Source: Wuchereria bancrofti (lineage: Eukaryota > Nematoda > Chromadorea > Rhabditida > Onchocercidae). Taken from it: a stretch of DNA of 64,000 bases. The translations under genes and the position numbers were made by a program. The notes under the pieces were generated by a model. That model ran no database searches and was not told where the DNA came from. It saw only the letters and a program-made list of their open reading frames with translations. Shown in pieces: positions 43,713 through 56,663 of the stretch (positions are counted from its first letter, which is position 1; every line of letters starts with the position of its first letter). The stretch spans positions 6,510,303-6,574,302 of the forward strand of contig SSBO01000009.1 of assembly GCA_005281725.1 (NCBI GenBank), in the 5' to 3' direction.

Positions 43713-46560
43713 CATGTAGTACAAGAAGAACTAATTATTGTTAATATCGCCAGCTTAACAATATTTCAAAAAATTTTATAATTTTCTATTTCTCCATTAC
43801 CATTTCAATTTAATCAAAATTTCTTGAAAAATCCTATCGAATTTCACCTTTTACGTGTCCTTGCATTTAGTAGACTGTGCATTAAAACCATGAATCAAAC
43901 GTTAGTGAAAGCGATCTTTGAAGTTTAATTAAAAAATTGGTGGTGCTTTCTTCTTATAAATTTTAAGAACATCAAAAAAAATAAGATGTGAAGTTTAAAT
44001 ATATTATTTTTATCCATGAATTCACTTTTTTTACAGGTAAATTGATAAGGACATCTTTTGCTTCTCTAACAATTCACATCTGATGTTGTTTAGAGATGCT
44101 GCGCTTCTGCCTTATTTCTGACTACTTTGCGCTTTCTATTCAAGTTGGTTCCCTTCATATATGATACAATCTTAGAAGACAAAATAATCTTCTTTGTATT
44201 TTTCATTTGAAACTATTTAGACTATTTTAAATTAATTCCATAATCGTTCCTTTTTCTTTTCTCTGCTCAACTCTTATTCCACTTATTTTTCATAAAATGA
44301 CAAGCTTAAGTTTTGGTTTAATAAGTTTAATTTGATGCGAAGTGATAATTAGCTGTGAAGCGAGAACCTCTAGCTTCTACAAATTTGCAAATCCCGAGAG
44401 ATATTCCGACATTTCTAGCAACAGTACCAATGTAGCTTTAATTTGCAAACATATGTTGATATTCGACCGCCCACGTACCAAAATAAATCCACAGATACCC
44501 AGAAACACCAATTTGTCTCACACAGCTGTTTCGCCGTCATAAAGAATGCTTTTTTTAAAAATTTTTTGGCGAAAGGAAGTTTGCAAACTTTCTATTACTT
44601 TAGCTAGATATTTGTGAAAGCTACACCATAAGATGCTACTGTAAGTTGAGTTTTAAACTGAGATTTCAAAATTTATTTCAATTCACTCATCCTTCTTTCC
44701 TCTTCATCTCCACATCTCACATGTTACGCTTCTTTATTCTTCTCAATTTCATGATTGTTTTTGATTTGTTTCATTTCATTTATTATATTTACACTTATTC
44801 CTCTAACGCACTTCTACTTATTTCAAAATTTGCCTTGAAAAACTATACACTCATATGTAAAAGAAAGGTAAAGTAGGTCCAGCTATACATTTTATCATTT
44901 TCATCCAAACAAAATTTAAATCGACTTCTTAAATTTTGAAATTTTTAGATTTTAAAGGTCCAATACGCAAAAATATACATTTAGATGAATCATTTCCCTG
45001 ATAATATAATAAAGTTTAGTTATTTAAATCTCTGCTTATAATAGTATACTTATATTAAACATTTCTCTTAAAATTGTATTTGATTTCTTAATTATCTACT
45101 GTATTTTATGCATTTATTCTACGCTTATGTATGTTCCTTCCCAATTTTCTCCCAAAAAATCCTAATTTTAACTCTGCCATATGTTCGAAAAAAGGTCACA
45201 TCGATACCAATTTCATTGTACAATTTAGAATCAACTGCCATTATTAATGACATTCATTGCTAATTCCAAGATATTCGCTAGTTTTTGCAACAGTTTCCTT
45301 CAGTAATTTTAGCGTCCCTTACAAAATCTTCAAGGTTGTTGATTCCGATTCATAGATCTGACCAATGATATAAGTGGATTGTGATTTGAAGTACTTGAAA
45401 GTACATATCTTCTCTCATATGATCCAAACAGCGAAATCTCTGCATCAACTTAAGCAGTTACTTATATCACATCCAAGCGTATCACATATTGTGTCTTAAA
45501 ATGACATCTTGTAAATTCAGAGGGTATATAAACGTCAAACTGGAAAATCCTAAAAGCATAGCAAATCATCGGTAGCTTTACCACCATCCTTTAAATTGGT
45601 CATTTTGACGGTTTATCTTTTCCATTACTTCCAAAAAAAATGGTTTTGTTGTGGTTTTTTGAAAACAGAGCTGCACATATAAATTCTAGAGTAATAGGCA
45701 ACCTGCACTTTTCATCCCGCATCATCACGAAATTATACCACAGCCTTTGGAAACAAATGAAAAGTTTGTTCAATGTTTATGGATAGTTTACATATGAATT
45801 TGATTCAGTTCTATTCACACAGCACTGCACAGATAATTCCAACATGTATTGCTAAAGTCAGAGGTTAGGGAGAGCAACGAATTCTGATAAAGTTTTTGTA
45901 TTCTACCGTTTATGATAAAATAAATTTGTTTAATTAATTGCCATCTGAAGTTATATTTCTAACCTGTATAATTTCAGTACAAAACATTCATGGTGGTATG
46001 TTTTATGCGTGAAATATTTTTTTTAGAGTGAAGCATATTATTGGATCAGATATTTATTAAATAAAATGGAACGAGTGAAAACCACTTCAAGATAAAATTT
46101 AATGTCTCAAAAAGGTTATAAATCAAAACGCGTTTAAGGCTCAGAACAAATTTAAGCCTCCTTTTTCAGCCAAAGTGTTCATTTCTTTAGAAGCATTGTC
46201 ACGTTTAGCCACTTAATAATTAATCATCAGTCATACTTTATCACTATCAGTTCTATCTCATTTGTCAATTTATGTTTCATTTATATCAGAGTTTGCTAAA
46301 TTTTTGTTGTTTTTTAACAAATTTTCATGTTGCAAGACACGTGAAACCATTGATTGTACATAAAAATTCTTGTAATCTTAAATATTTGAACATAAAAAAA
46401 ATATTTGGAGTATAGAAAATACATATAATTAAAAACGTCTTAAAATGAGCGTCAGTTGATCTTTTAAATTAAATTTTGAATAAGACGTTATTGTGTATGA
46501 ATATTTGAATTTAAATTTAAACATTCATTTGGTTATTATTAATAAATTTCAACTACTGCA

Positions 46561-46575
46561 GGAAATGTGGGAATT
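46561..46575 (+). promoter_or_regulatory. probable trans-splice acceptor before the phospholipase-like gene
   Basis: CAACTACTGCAG ends at 46561, 14 nt before the chosen ATG at 46576. No upstream coding exon was found, so spliced-leader addition is the likely use. An earlier ATG within these 14 nt (46565) hits a stop after three codons. Confidence 0.4.
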
Positions 46576-49464
46576 ATGAGAACGTATATTGTGCTCATTT
46601 TCATTATTGAAAGAATTTTTTGCAATAACACCAGACATAGACTTATTACGTTGTTGAGAACTGACCAAAAATTTCATGATCAATGGGTACATCTAATCGA
46701 ATTACAAGTATGAATTATTATCAGTTATAATTAGTTATCATGTTGGCAAAGATGACGATTACGGCGACAATGATGTTGATATAACGGTAGTAACAGTCAT
46801 GGTAATAAAGATAGTGTTACAACAAATCATAATTTTACAACAAATTACCACAATTACCATAAGTTTTCAAAAAGAAAATTCCTGACTTTTGTCAGGAATT
46901 TTCTTTTTGATTTTTGAGATGCTATTGTTTCAATCGTTCTCTTATCAAAAGGATTCAATTTAGCATCGACAAGTACATGAACAAAATATGGGTAGTGCAC
47001 TGGAAGAAATAACAGATTTGATGTTGAACTGTGTGCCTAAACTAGATCCTAAATTGGACCACATAGATTATGTGTGTCCAACCGATATACAATTCTACGC
47101 CGAACTGGGACAGCTAACACGATATTGTAATGACAGTATCATGGAACTGATTAAAGGTAATCTTAATGATGTCTTCATTTAACTTGAACTTGATTAACTA
47201 ATAATCAGTTAATAACTAGCAGTTGGAACAATTTTCATTAAAATTTAAAGTAATCAAGTTAATTGGATATTCATAAGTCATTATTTTTCATTTAGACTGA
47301 GAAGTTGTAAACTTTGTCAGATGGTCTTTGCAGTGAATTTGATCGATTTCAGGTAGAGCGGATTCATGTCAACATGCCAGTTACACCAGTTCATTTCCAT
47401 CAATTGTAAAATTTTTGATGAAATTTGTTCGAAATCTAACAGTTATTGAAACATCAAATGCGGCGAAGCTTGGAAATCAAACGCAATATTTAGTGGAACA
47501 ATTCATGGAACACAGAAGTTGGCGAAATAAGTGGAAGTTGATTGTCATAATGCCAAATATGGAGGTTGAATTTTTCATAAAATTCTGTGATTTGGCTTAG
47601 AATTCTCGATTTAAACAATTAAATAAAATCAATGAAATCTGCCATTCTCGGTAAAATCATTCCGCCTCTCTTTGCAAAGCTAATCATCGCGGTTTTGTAC
47701 TGCAACAGTCACAACTGACTCGTAAATTTCCACAGTTCTTTATAGGATGGCGAATTGCGGGAGCCTGAACAATCTGCAGTTGAAGTAATGAAGTCAATTA
47801 AGCTATTATATGAAGTGATACCACAACGGACGATTTTAATTGTGGTACGAAGTTCCACTCTACAACTATGGCAAGATGCATCTAATGCGCATCGTGCATG
47901 TCAAACATTACTGGAACCGTGGAAGCTTTATAAAAACTTGAATCCGGTTTCCATTTGGGACCAAGTGAGTTGATTAAATTATGCGATAAGTGAGTAATGA
48001 CAAATATGAGCTGAAAAATAGTTTCGTTTCTGTGGCAACAACTGTCTTTTGAAATAATAAATTGTTTTGTTTTTATTTCACTCATAACTTGAAAATCACT
48101 GGCTCCTAACTTTCCTTAAATCCTTAACTTTCAATATATTTGTCTGACAAATTTACCGCTTGCGACAAAATTTCTACTTGAGGATTGGAATGGTACAAGG
48201 AACTTTCATTATATTATGCAAACTTATTTAAGGTAGAAAAAATTTGCGGACTACACTTTCAAAGTTCATTATTTACCGTACAAATTTTACCGCTCATGAA
48301 AGATGCCTCATTACCTTTCCTATCTGGCTCGAGTCAGTAAGTTTCGCTGCATTATTTGCTCAGCTAATTAATTGAATGAGCCAGTCACTTTTTTAACCTT
48401 TTACGGAACATCTTTTAATTATCACCACTTTGTTGTAACGCTGACCCATAAAGGTGTGTCTAAATGAAACGAATAATACGAATCATTGATTTTGTGTGAT
48501 AATTAATCTGATAATAAAACGAATTACTGAAATGCAGGATAGACTTATCGTTGCTTGGCCATGACTGCGTACATTTATCACCGCGTGGTTTATCTCTTCT
48601 TCACATAGCAGTATGGAATGCGATATTAACGAGACTACCGGATCGATCGCAAATATTCAATTTCTCTCTGGAACGACCTCTTTGTGTTGATCCACAGTGT
48701 CCATTCATTCGTACTACTAAAAATAGTGCCTTCTGTATTTGGAATCATCAAAAAGTTAGCACAAAAATTTTTACAATTTGCATCTACCTTAAATCTTGTG
48801 ATTATTTTAAAAAAAATTCCGAGTCTGTAACTTGTAAGTTCATATTTATTACCGTCTTTTTGCATACTAACATTTAATGTTGTCATGTGATAGTATGAAG
48901 TCTAAGAGTAACTCCATCTTCCTTAGGTTTTTCCTATTGAAGAAATTGCTTTCCTTTGAAATATAATAAAATAAATAATAAACGATCAAGTCAGAAAAAT
49001 CATCAAAATAATGCTGAGTAAAATGTGTGGATTTTAGTCATTTGTACCATCACAAAAACCGTTGATTGATCTTTACAAGAGATTGAGATTGAAAATTTTA
49101 TTATTTAGTTAATAAATTATTTAATTAACCTTTTACCCGGGATGCATCGCTTTGCTATCTCTAATCACCCAAAAAAATTAAGTTTTCCAAAATCGAATTT
49201 CTATTTTGGGTTGGACCAATCAGAAGAATATAATTTCAGATAAATGAAGACGGTCGTCGTTCAGAACAACTGATTGCGATCAGCATATTAGTCATAGCGA
49301 CAATATTATTTATTATAATTTTTGGTATCATGTGTTGCTTTAGAAGACATGATAATAAAGTTAATGAAGTAGCGGAAAATCTTCCCAAAAAGCCACCGGT
49401 AGGAATTGACTGGACCTCATGGAAATATATAGATGAGGACAGCAGTGCATCCTACAAATCCTAG
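46576..49464 (+). CDS. phospholipase B1-like GDSL-fold membrane protein, probably inactive
   Basis: Exons 46576-46707, 46964-47156, 47353-47564, 47746-47964, 48200-48336, 48538-48754 and 49240-49464 give 444 aa. Residues 1-16 are a probable signal peptide ending IFC. The body follows the phospholipase B1 lipase repeat: TDIQFYAELGQLT (84-96) stands where the family has its GDSL nucleophile block, then a WKLIVIMPN block, and HDCVHLSPRG (306-315) matches the D-x-x-H block with Asp307 and His310. PFIRTTKNS matches the PFLRTPRNS tail of PLB1 repeats. One transmembrane helix (about 381-403, LIAISILVIATILFIIIFG) precedes a basic cytoplasmic tail, as in membrane PLB1. The nucleophile serine is missing (GQLT rather than GDSLT), and the GxND block is altered, so hydrolysis is unlikely. 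Exon 5's acceptor is uncertain: GTACAAG before 48200 fits the phase, but homology seems to extend to about 48185. Role unknown; a surface binding or decoy function is speculation. Confidence 0.8.
46869..46910. repeat. perfect 19-bp hairpin in intron 1
   Basis: CAAAAAGAAAATTCCTGAC (46869-46887) and its exact reverse complement (46892-46910) flank TTTT. It lies in the first intron of the phospholipase-like gene, 54 nt before exon 2. Confidence 0.9.
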
Positions 49465-50272
49465 AATTCACAATGTTGCGTTAAGGAAACAGAAACTTTT
49501 CTAAAATTATGAAGTTTCTGTTTGCCTTATAGAAATACAGTTATTCCGGTATTCCTCGGGAACTGTTTCTGAATTACTATTAGCTTCATCTATTTTTTTC
49601 ATTCTTCACAGGTCTATTTTAAGGAATCTCAAGTACTGTTTAGCTATGCGATGTCGTTTATTTATTCAATTTTTATCAATTCCCTGAAAATTGCTCAATT
49701 TAACTGTACGAATAATTATTTCTGACTAATTCTCGTCATTCCGTTAAAATTAGGTTTTTTCTTCATATTATCCTTTTCAATTAATTATGCAGTAAAAATG
49801 AGATCCTTCGTATGTTTTTTTCCGGAATTAAATCCCGGAAATCTACCATCTTTCTTTCTTGTTCGTCTTCGCATCATTGTTTTGTGGTTTGTTTCTAGAA
49901 AATTTAAAAGTACTGCCTTATTATTTTGTCTTGTATAATTCTGGAAAATTCCTGAATAAATTTAGAATGCCTTACGTCCGCTATAACATCATTTTGAACA
50001 TCGCCGATCATTAACAAAATCGGTCAAGCTTCTCTACAATCAATTGGATTGTACCGAAATTCATTTGAAACATAAACTTCTGAGGAATATTGTTATCAAC
50101 TAAACCGAAAAGTAGTATTGTACTACATTAGTTTCTTCATTTACCTATGTTTCTAGGATGTTCTGTGCCACTTAAAGTAAGGTCAAGTCAAGTGAATAGG
50201 CATTAATTTAAAGAGCATTTTTCTTATTATTCCATGATAGAGCTATAATTAAATTTCATTTTGTCAAGGCAT
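49465..50272. other. 3' flank and intergenic spacer
   Basis: AT-rich DNA between the phospholipase-like gene and the tRNA gene. I see no gene, only 3' untranslated and spacer sequence. Confidence 0.6.
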
Positions 50273-50344
50273 GGGGGTATAGCTCAGTGGCAGAGCATTC
50301 GACTGCAGATCGAGAGGTCCCCGGTTCAAATCCGGGTGCCCCCT
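50273..50344 (+). tRNA. tRNA-Cys(GCA)
   Basis: A 72-nt cloverleaf. The acceptor stem GGGGGTA (50273-50279) pairs with TGCCCCC (50337-50343) with one G-U pair. D arm is GCTC-AGTGGCA-GAGC. The anticodon arm TCGA-CTGCAGA-TCGA has anticodon GCA. The T arm CCCGG-TTCAAAT-CCGGG is intact. The discriminator base is U (50344), the identity base of cysteine tRNAs. There is no intron and CCA is not encoded, as expected for a nuclear gene. The internal A box and B box (GGTTCAAATCC) are present. Confidence 0.96.
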
Positions 50345-50348
50345 TTTT
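50344..50348 (+). terminator. RNA polymerase III terminator
   Basis: A run of five T residues starts at the discriminator base, the normal stop signal for a tRNA gene. Confidence 0.8.
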
Positions 50349-51309
50349 CCATCACAGCTTACTGCACCGTCTGTAGTGAGTCATTCTGAGGTGGAAATAA
50401 ATCAACAACCAGTGATTTTAATTAGATGGATATTCAACTTCCAGGATATTTGTAGCAATCGAAATATTTGAAGTGGAATGAGAAACAAATACGGTACACA
50501 TGAAGTTGCACTGGAGTAAATCCCTCTTCTCGGACATAAAGGGAGACTCACTACCTTATCTTTCTCGCTTTTTATCCCATGAGATAATTGAAAAATGAAC
50601 AAACGACAACAAACATCAAAGATCGAAAGAATAGAGACGATTGAAACGATAACCTACTACAACAGTTATGAGTCACTAAATCTGTGAATTTTAGTAAAGC
50701 CACTGGTTTATGATAGATAATGAATTATCCACAATGCAATGACAAACGCTGATTACCATTCAGATTCAAAACTATAATACTAGTTTTGGGACTTAAGCCT
50801 AGGCACAAATGCAATTGTTTAGCAACTATTATTATGCATTTTTATAGTAAATACCGAGTTTTAACCTCAAACAGTTGCATGGCACATCACATATTCCTAA
50901 CACTAATCTAGAACTTAGCCTTAATTTCAAATCATTAATTCATTACTGTCCCTAACATTCTATTATCTATACTACAATGATTTCACAACACTGTTCTTTG
51001 GAGAATAAGGCTTGAGAATTTGGGATTGGTAAAACATATTTCAGTAAAAAAATTCGAACTGCTACTTAAACGAGACTTGCTGTGCTTCAGTCATGTTGCG
51101 AGTTCCATGTGAAAAAGAAAGTTCAAACAGGTATATCTGCACTTTAACAGTTTTTAGCAGGTGATATTTTGAAGCAATAAATGCATGCATTATCATTACA
51201 TTGCACATTAATTTACTCAATATATCAAATACAAACAATCGAGTAATAAAATGTCTTTGTTCTTGGAACAGAACTTTTTCTGGTATTTCGTCCAGCGTGT
51301 GCTGATACT
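50349..51309. other. intergenic, nothing recognised
   Basis: AT-rich spacer between the tRNA and the 3' end of the lipid-binding protein gene. The minus-strand frame at 50402-50602 has no domain or splice support. Confidence 0.6.
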
Positions 51310-53215
51310 TTACTCTGCCCTTTTGTATATACGCTTTGCAACCACACCTTCGGAGTCACAAACCTGAAGAAATTTTCTATTACAATAATCATTCATTTTC
51401 ATAAATATGCTTCCATCTTCATAACTATTATTTTTTTCACCGTGCTTACTGATGTATAACAGCTCTTTTAAAAAAATATTGAATTCTGTATTTCATTTGC
51501 TTATTAATTACTACTTTTTCAAGTTCAGATTTTTACTGCTGAAGACCAACAAATATAATAAAAGTAACATGATAGCAACAACTTTAAACCACAACACTAT
51601 GTGAAACCGATTTGAATTTCCGATTATTTTTTTGAAATTCTAAAAGAAAAGTATCGTCTTTATTCTCATAAAATGACGTCTGAAACGCTACGCTTTCATA
51701 TTACAATCGGTTAGCTAATTACAAAAATTTCTACACTAAAATATTTTGATGTGATTACCACAATTAGACTTACAATAACCAATTGACCTTGCTCGTCGAT
51801 GTAACGTTCAAACCTAGTACTCTTACCGCTTGCCTTTATGGCATTTTCGAGTTGAACCAATACGTCTCCTTCCAGAAAGAATTTACTCTGAAACGTTACT
51901 GTCGTAAGCAATCAATATAAAAAATAGGAAGCAAAAACACTAATTTGTGTGAGACTGGATGAAAATTCGTTTTTTTAATCTAATTTGTGGTAAATTCACT
52001 TGTTAATTTCTGTATCCTTTATTTTTACCCAACCTATCTTACGAATTTATTTTGAAATTTTAAGGTTATATATTCTTAATTAATTCTTCCAACTTCCAAT
52101 CACTGTTTAAAAAAATATATTCATAACTATTTCTAGTTATGAAATTTACAGAATCTACCGTTGGAATATTCTTAATTAATTCCTACAACATTGTTTAAAA
52201 ATAAAGTCATTGTTTAAAAATAAAGTCTATAACATCAGGCTCCATTTCATGTTTTTATTATCCAGCGTAAGCTTTAGAAGATTTTTTTGAGCGATAATTA
52301 CGTTTGCCTACATCATGAGGACGGACAGTTAGAGAAGTCACATAGGAAAGGAACCCTATAGAAAAAGAATCCTACACGTTAAGTCGAATAAGTTGAACCT
52401 TCCATTTTTAAGATTCTAATATCATTTTTAAGAGATCCCTTAACTTCTCTTGGGCAACCAGATTATAATAACACGAAGAATATTCATTTTCTTTTAAAGT
52501 TTTTTTTTAATCAAACAAAACATTTACTAAATCGGAATATTGAATAAATACTCAATAAATATATGAAAATCAAGTAAGCAACTACCTTTACTTGTCGTCC
52601 ATCGGGCGTTGTTTCATCGAATTCTTCACCTAGTTCGAATTCCCAAACATGTTTTTTAAAACGTGATTCGCTAACAATCTTCCATTTATTACCATTCACG
52701 GAAAAAGTCAGTGTTGGTTTAAGATTTTTTGCTATACCTCGCATTATCAATCCAACACCTACAAAAAAAAGGAATCTGATGATTTCTAGTTAGAAAAAAA
52801 CAATATAGAACGGGTAAATTCTGGGAAATACTTGGAATATTCTTTATGTGAGTTTAAAATTGTTTTAATGATTCAGAGATATTCAACAATAAATAGAAGA
52901 AAATTTCAGGGATATTTTGATTTTATCTAGTAAACAATTGATTGTTTTGAGAACTTCCATATATTTATTTGACAAGAGTAATTATAATGTGCAATAAAAG
53001 GTGTGAAAGTTTTATGAAAGAAAGTTTAAACAAGATAAATCAAATAAAGTGAATGCTAAATTGAAGCGCATAAACTGTTTTTGACTTCACCAAACAATAT
53101 TATTATAACATGCTCAATTTCCATGAACAAACATACCAATTTGTTTCAGGTAAGCATCGAAATTTTCCGACTCAGCAAACGTCCATGTACCAACAAATTT
53201 CTCAGCAACGGTCAT
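51310..53215 (-). CDS. intracellular fatty-acid-binding protein (LBP family)
   Basis: Exons 53137-53215, 52586-52758, 51774-51887 and 51310-51363 join in phase to 139 aa, the normal size of a cytosolic lipid-binding protein. The N-terminus matches the FABP signature exactly (GTWTFAESENFDAYLKQI), with no signal peptide, so it belongs to the intracellular nematode LBPs and not the secreted ones. Beta strands follow with PTLTFSVNGNKWKI, GEEFDETTPDGR, ARFERY-like TRFERYIDEQGQLV, and a C-terminal KRIYKR. The Arg and Tyr of that last motif bind the fatty-acid carboxylate in family structures. The protein would carry fatty acids or retinoids in the cytosol. The four-exon layout is the ancestral FABP pattern. 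Which C. elegans lbp gene is its orthologue cannot be settled by eye. Confidence 0.93.
52189..52226. repeat. 19-bp tandem duplication in the lbp intron
   Basis: CATTGTTTAAAAATAAAGT occurs twice back to back. A looser version of the wider segment (TTCTTAATTAATTC onward) also occurs near 52074. Confidence 0.9.
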
Positions 53216-56200
53216 TTGTAGCAAAGCGAATCAGCACTTTCGTTAGTAGTCAAAATTTGTAAAGTCTGTAATACTAATGTGAACATGCAATAAATAACCA
53301 ACACATAGCCGAAAAAATGTTCGCTGAAAGATTCCAAATTTGATTATTTACAACAGATAAAGAACTTACATAAGCAGACCTGCCTTTACTAAATTGTTAT
53401 CTGTCACAAATAATCAATTATAGATTTTGAGGACAGGTTTGTCTCTTTAAAAACGGGACTTGATGAGAATCGATAAACAAAATCTAGTAACTGAGCAGTG
53501 ATCATTGTCAAAATAGTAAACGAGTATAATGGTTACAGATGCTATTATCGATTCCTTTTCAAATTACCGATTATTATTGCTGGGCATTTGATTATATAGC
53601 TCGGTGAACTCCGATATCTTATCATATATAGCAAACATCTGCTAAAAATATCTAAATGGTATGAAAATTAAAGATTGGATAACACTGATCATTCAATCAA
53701 GTATTTATGAATTCAATTAATGTTAACATTTCATGACAAAATACTGGTGGCACAATATTATCACACATAAGATGAAAAGAATGAGGCGATTGTTATCAGT
53801 AAAAGAAGGTAGAACAATATATCAAAGTAAAATTTTATTGGTTGAGAGGATGGAGACAATGATTGCTGAACTGCCGGAGGGTTCTTAGCTAGACAGACCT
53901 CAGAAGGACTGTCAATCAAATGGTAACTGAAAATATCATAATTGGTACTCAGTTTATCCAAGCTAAAAAATGACGTAATAGGAATGAAGACAGGATACAA
54001 TCGGAAGAGGATGTGTGCGTAATTTGGACACAGTGATGATATTTGGAAATCGATAGAGCAGAATGTAGCAGGACGAGTCATGACCCGAATCAACAATCAA
54101 TGCGGAAAAAACAGAGTGTGTGACTTATAGCTTTGCTAATTGGGGAGGTTAAAGGTGAGGAATTGCTGATGAGCGTCGCTGGGCTAAGTGAATGATTTGA
54201 TGATAATCATTTCTTAGTCGGATCCTGTAGTAATTGTAGATTTAAGAAAATTAGATGATAGGACAAACAGACAACAAATACGCCGAGATATAGATGATAA
54301 GTATGAATGACAAGTAAATGAGCAGACATAACAGGAAGTTCTCATGCTTCTTATAAATCGAAGGCAAGAAATTACTGACCGATCTCCGCCTTTGATTTTT
54401 CGAGTCAATCAATACCTCCGATTACAGAAAAGCTTGTTGAATATTAAAGTTACGATACCTGAATCTCACCACTTTTACCCTCAGTTTAATTATCTAATGT
54501 TTTAGCACCATAGATTACATTTTTTACTTCACTGTTCCAGTGCTTCGACGGATGATGTTTATATAAACACTTTTCCTTTAATCAAATCCCCTTCTAAAAT
54601 ATTAAACTGCGACTAAAAGGCCATAATGAGAATGCTTGTTCTTTTTTTTGTTTTACCTTGTTTTACTTTGTTTCTTTTTTTACAAGTACTATATCCAAAT
54701 GAAGACATAATATTTAGGTTAACATAAAGCTAGAAATCTGTCATCAGACTCAACTAGTAGTCGAAATAGCTCGCCGAAACTCTTAAACTATTCAGAACAG
54801 TAATGGGACCTTTGTTCTAAATACACATCTAAATACACACTAGTGTTCTAAATACCTCGCAAATGAGAATATTACACCACTAATGCGCCACTGCTACACC
54901 ATTATACTTATTAGACAATATAACTTTGACTTATGCAATTATGATTAACCCATTAAATACAACCATTATGTTAATTATCATCCAATCAAACATTCGTAGT
55001 AGTCATTAAACACAAGTGGGTTTGAAACGCACTACAAAATTATGGATCTTGAGATTGAAGATGACGGTGCAACGAAAATGACCGACTTTTATAAGGAACT
55101 GATAGCAATCACCTCTTCCATCCCTCCGCTAATCACTGAATCATGCAAACATTACAATTTACTGTCTCTCCTTAATTTCATTCTTTCTAGCACAGTAGCA
55201 AATTTATTCTACATATTAGATGCGATATATTAACCCGATGAAAACATCCCATAAATGTACTCCACCATTTCCGATCTCTTTAAACATCCTACATGAAATC
55301 TTCACTATTTCTACAAAGAAATGGTCACAGTCTTACTCAGTTTACATACACTTCTATTTAAAATAAAAGCTACCCTTCCCAAGAAAAAAATCCCAAAATC
55401 TAAAGCAAACATCGCTTCACAATAATTCCCGTCAACTGTTCACTACCCAAATACTCTTCTTACTTATCAGACAACAGCTGGAACAAATTTCTCGACTCTT
55501 TAAGATCAAATGAAGCGCCTTATCAATTCCGATAATGAAATACATGCTGACTTAAAATGTCGATAATATAATTTCGATAGTAGTGGTAATGATCAGAAAT
55601 GGAACCATCCTTCCGATATGGTTTATCGAAAAATACTATGCTCACTACAAAACAGAAAGATCGGTAAAAATGGAAAACTGGTAAAAAATTTCGTGACACA
55701 AAAATGCATAACATGTACAGCTTAAAACAATAATTTTATATCGATCAACAATTGCTTTCAGCTTTAAGACTATGTTTAAAAAATGAAATTGAAACAAAAT
55801 GACAAATTATTGTGGTATGAATGTGTGAGGAACAGATGGATCAACGCATATGTAAAAGAGATTCTAAGACCAGATTTTCAAATAATACTGAAAAAAATAC
55901 ACAATAAATACCAATGCATTTTATAGTAAACATTGTGAGGGCAAATACTTATAATACAATCGTCTCAATGAGATAAAATCCTACTCATAAAGAAACGAGA
56001 ATGGTAAAAAGCTTGCTTGTCAAAGACATTTTCAGTGTCTGTTTGTAATATTTAAGATTTTATCCTTATTCTCTGAACCAAAAAAACTCCAGAGTAATTG
56101 AATTTCCGGAAAAAAATGACATTCTAGCCAAAATATTGGTCCTTTCTATCTATGAATAATTTAGCTCATTTATTATAAAATATTACCTCTCAACATTATC

Positions 56201-56663
56201 AATTCAGATTCAGCTTGTTACCAAAAAGCTATGAAAATGGAGTAAGTAAAATGAAGAAAACGTCACCAAATTGACAAAAAATATAAAAGGATAATGGGGA
56301 GCAAATCAACACCTTATGAAATCAATAACAAAAATTATCTTTCATTGCCGGTGTTAAACAGGAAAGTTCGGGTAGATTGAAACCCGGATAATTACAGATG
56401 ATGTAAACTACTTTGCTTTAAAGTCTACTTACAAAGTTGGGGAATAATTAAAAATAATTGGGTTAACATTTTTTAAGGCAAATATTTTAGGCAAGCTCTA
56501 CTACGTTTGATTCTTATTCTGCAATAAACAGCCAGCATATGCAATCATTTACACAGGAGTGAAAATTGAAAAATACAAAACAGAATCAATATCCGTTTAT
56601 AAGTACCCGATCGTTAGAGAAATTACCCGCGGCATCCGATATTTGACACCATTGGTGTCAACA
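53216..56663. other. 3.4-kb intergenic region between lbp and dre-1 3' ends and starts
   Basis: Contains the 5' flank of the lbp gene and the 3' flank of dre-1. No clear gene. The minus-strand frames at 53761-54096 (111 codons) and 54214-54408 are Ser/Phe/Leu-rich with no recognisable domain or splice context. No TATA box or operator could be assigned. Confidence 0.5.

Larger units (their letters stand above)
40917..46575. other. 5.7-kb intergenic region
   Basis: No gene is supported. It holds the hairpin at 43628-43712 and an almost exact repeat of ACTAATCATTGTTAATATCG at about 43365 and 43727 (one base differs). Two coding-like spots were also noted. One is at 42333-42371, where an acceptor and donor enclose a short open segment (DASAIEEGEPEDL) that would join a second tiny exon at about 42613-42636. 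The other is at 44342-44542, a G+C-richer 66-codon plus-strand frame whose reverse strand is also nearly open. Neither is recognised. Confidence 0.5.

Noticed and set aside
53761..54096. 111-codon minus-strand open frame
   Set aside because: Ser/Phe/Leu-rich, no domain, no splice sites in phase, and a neighbouring frame of similar quality; looks like chance in AT-rich DNA.
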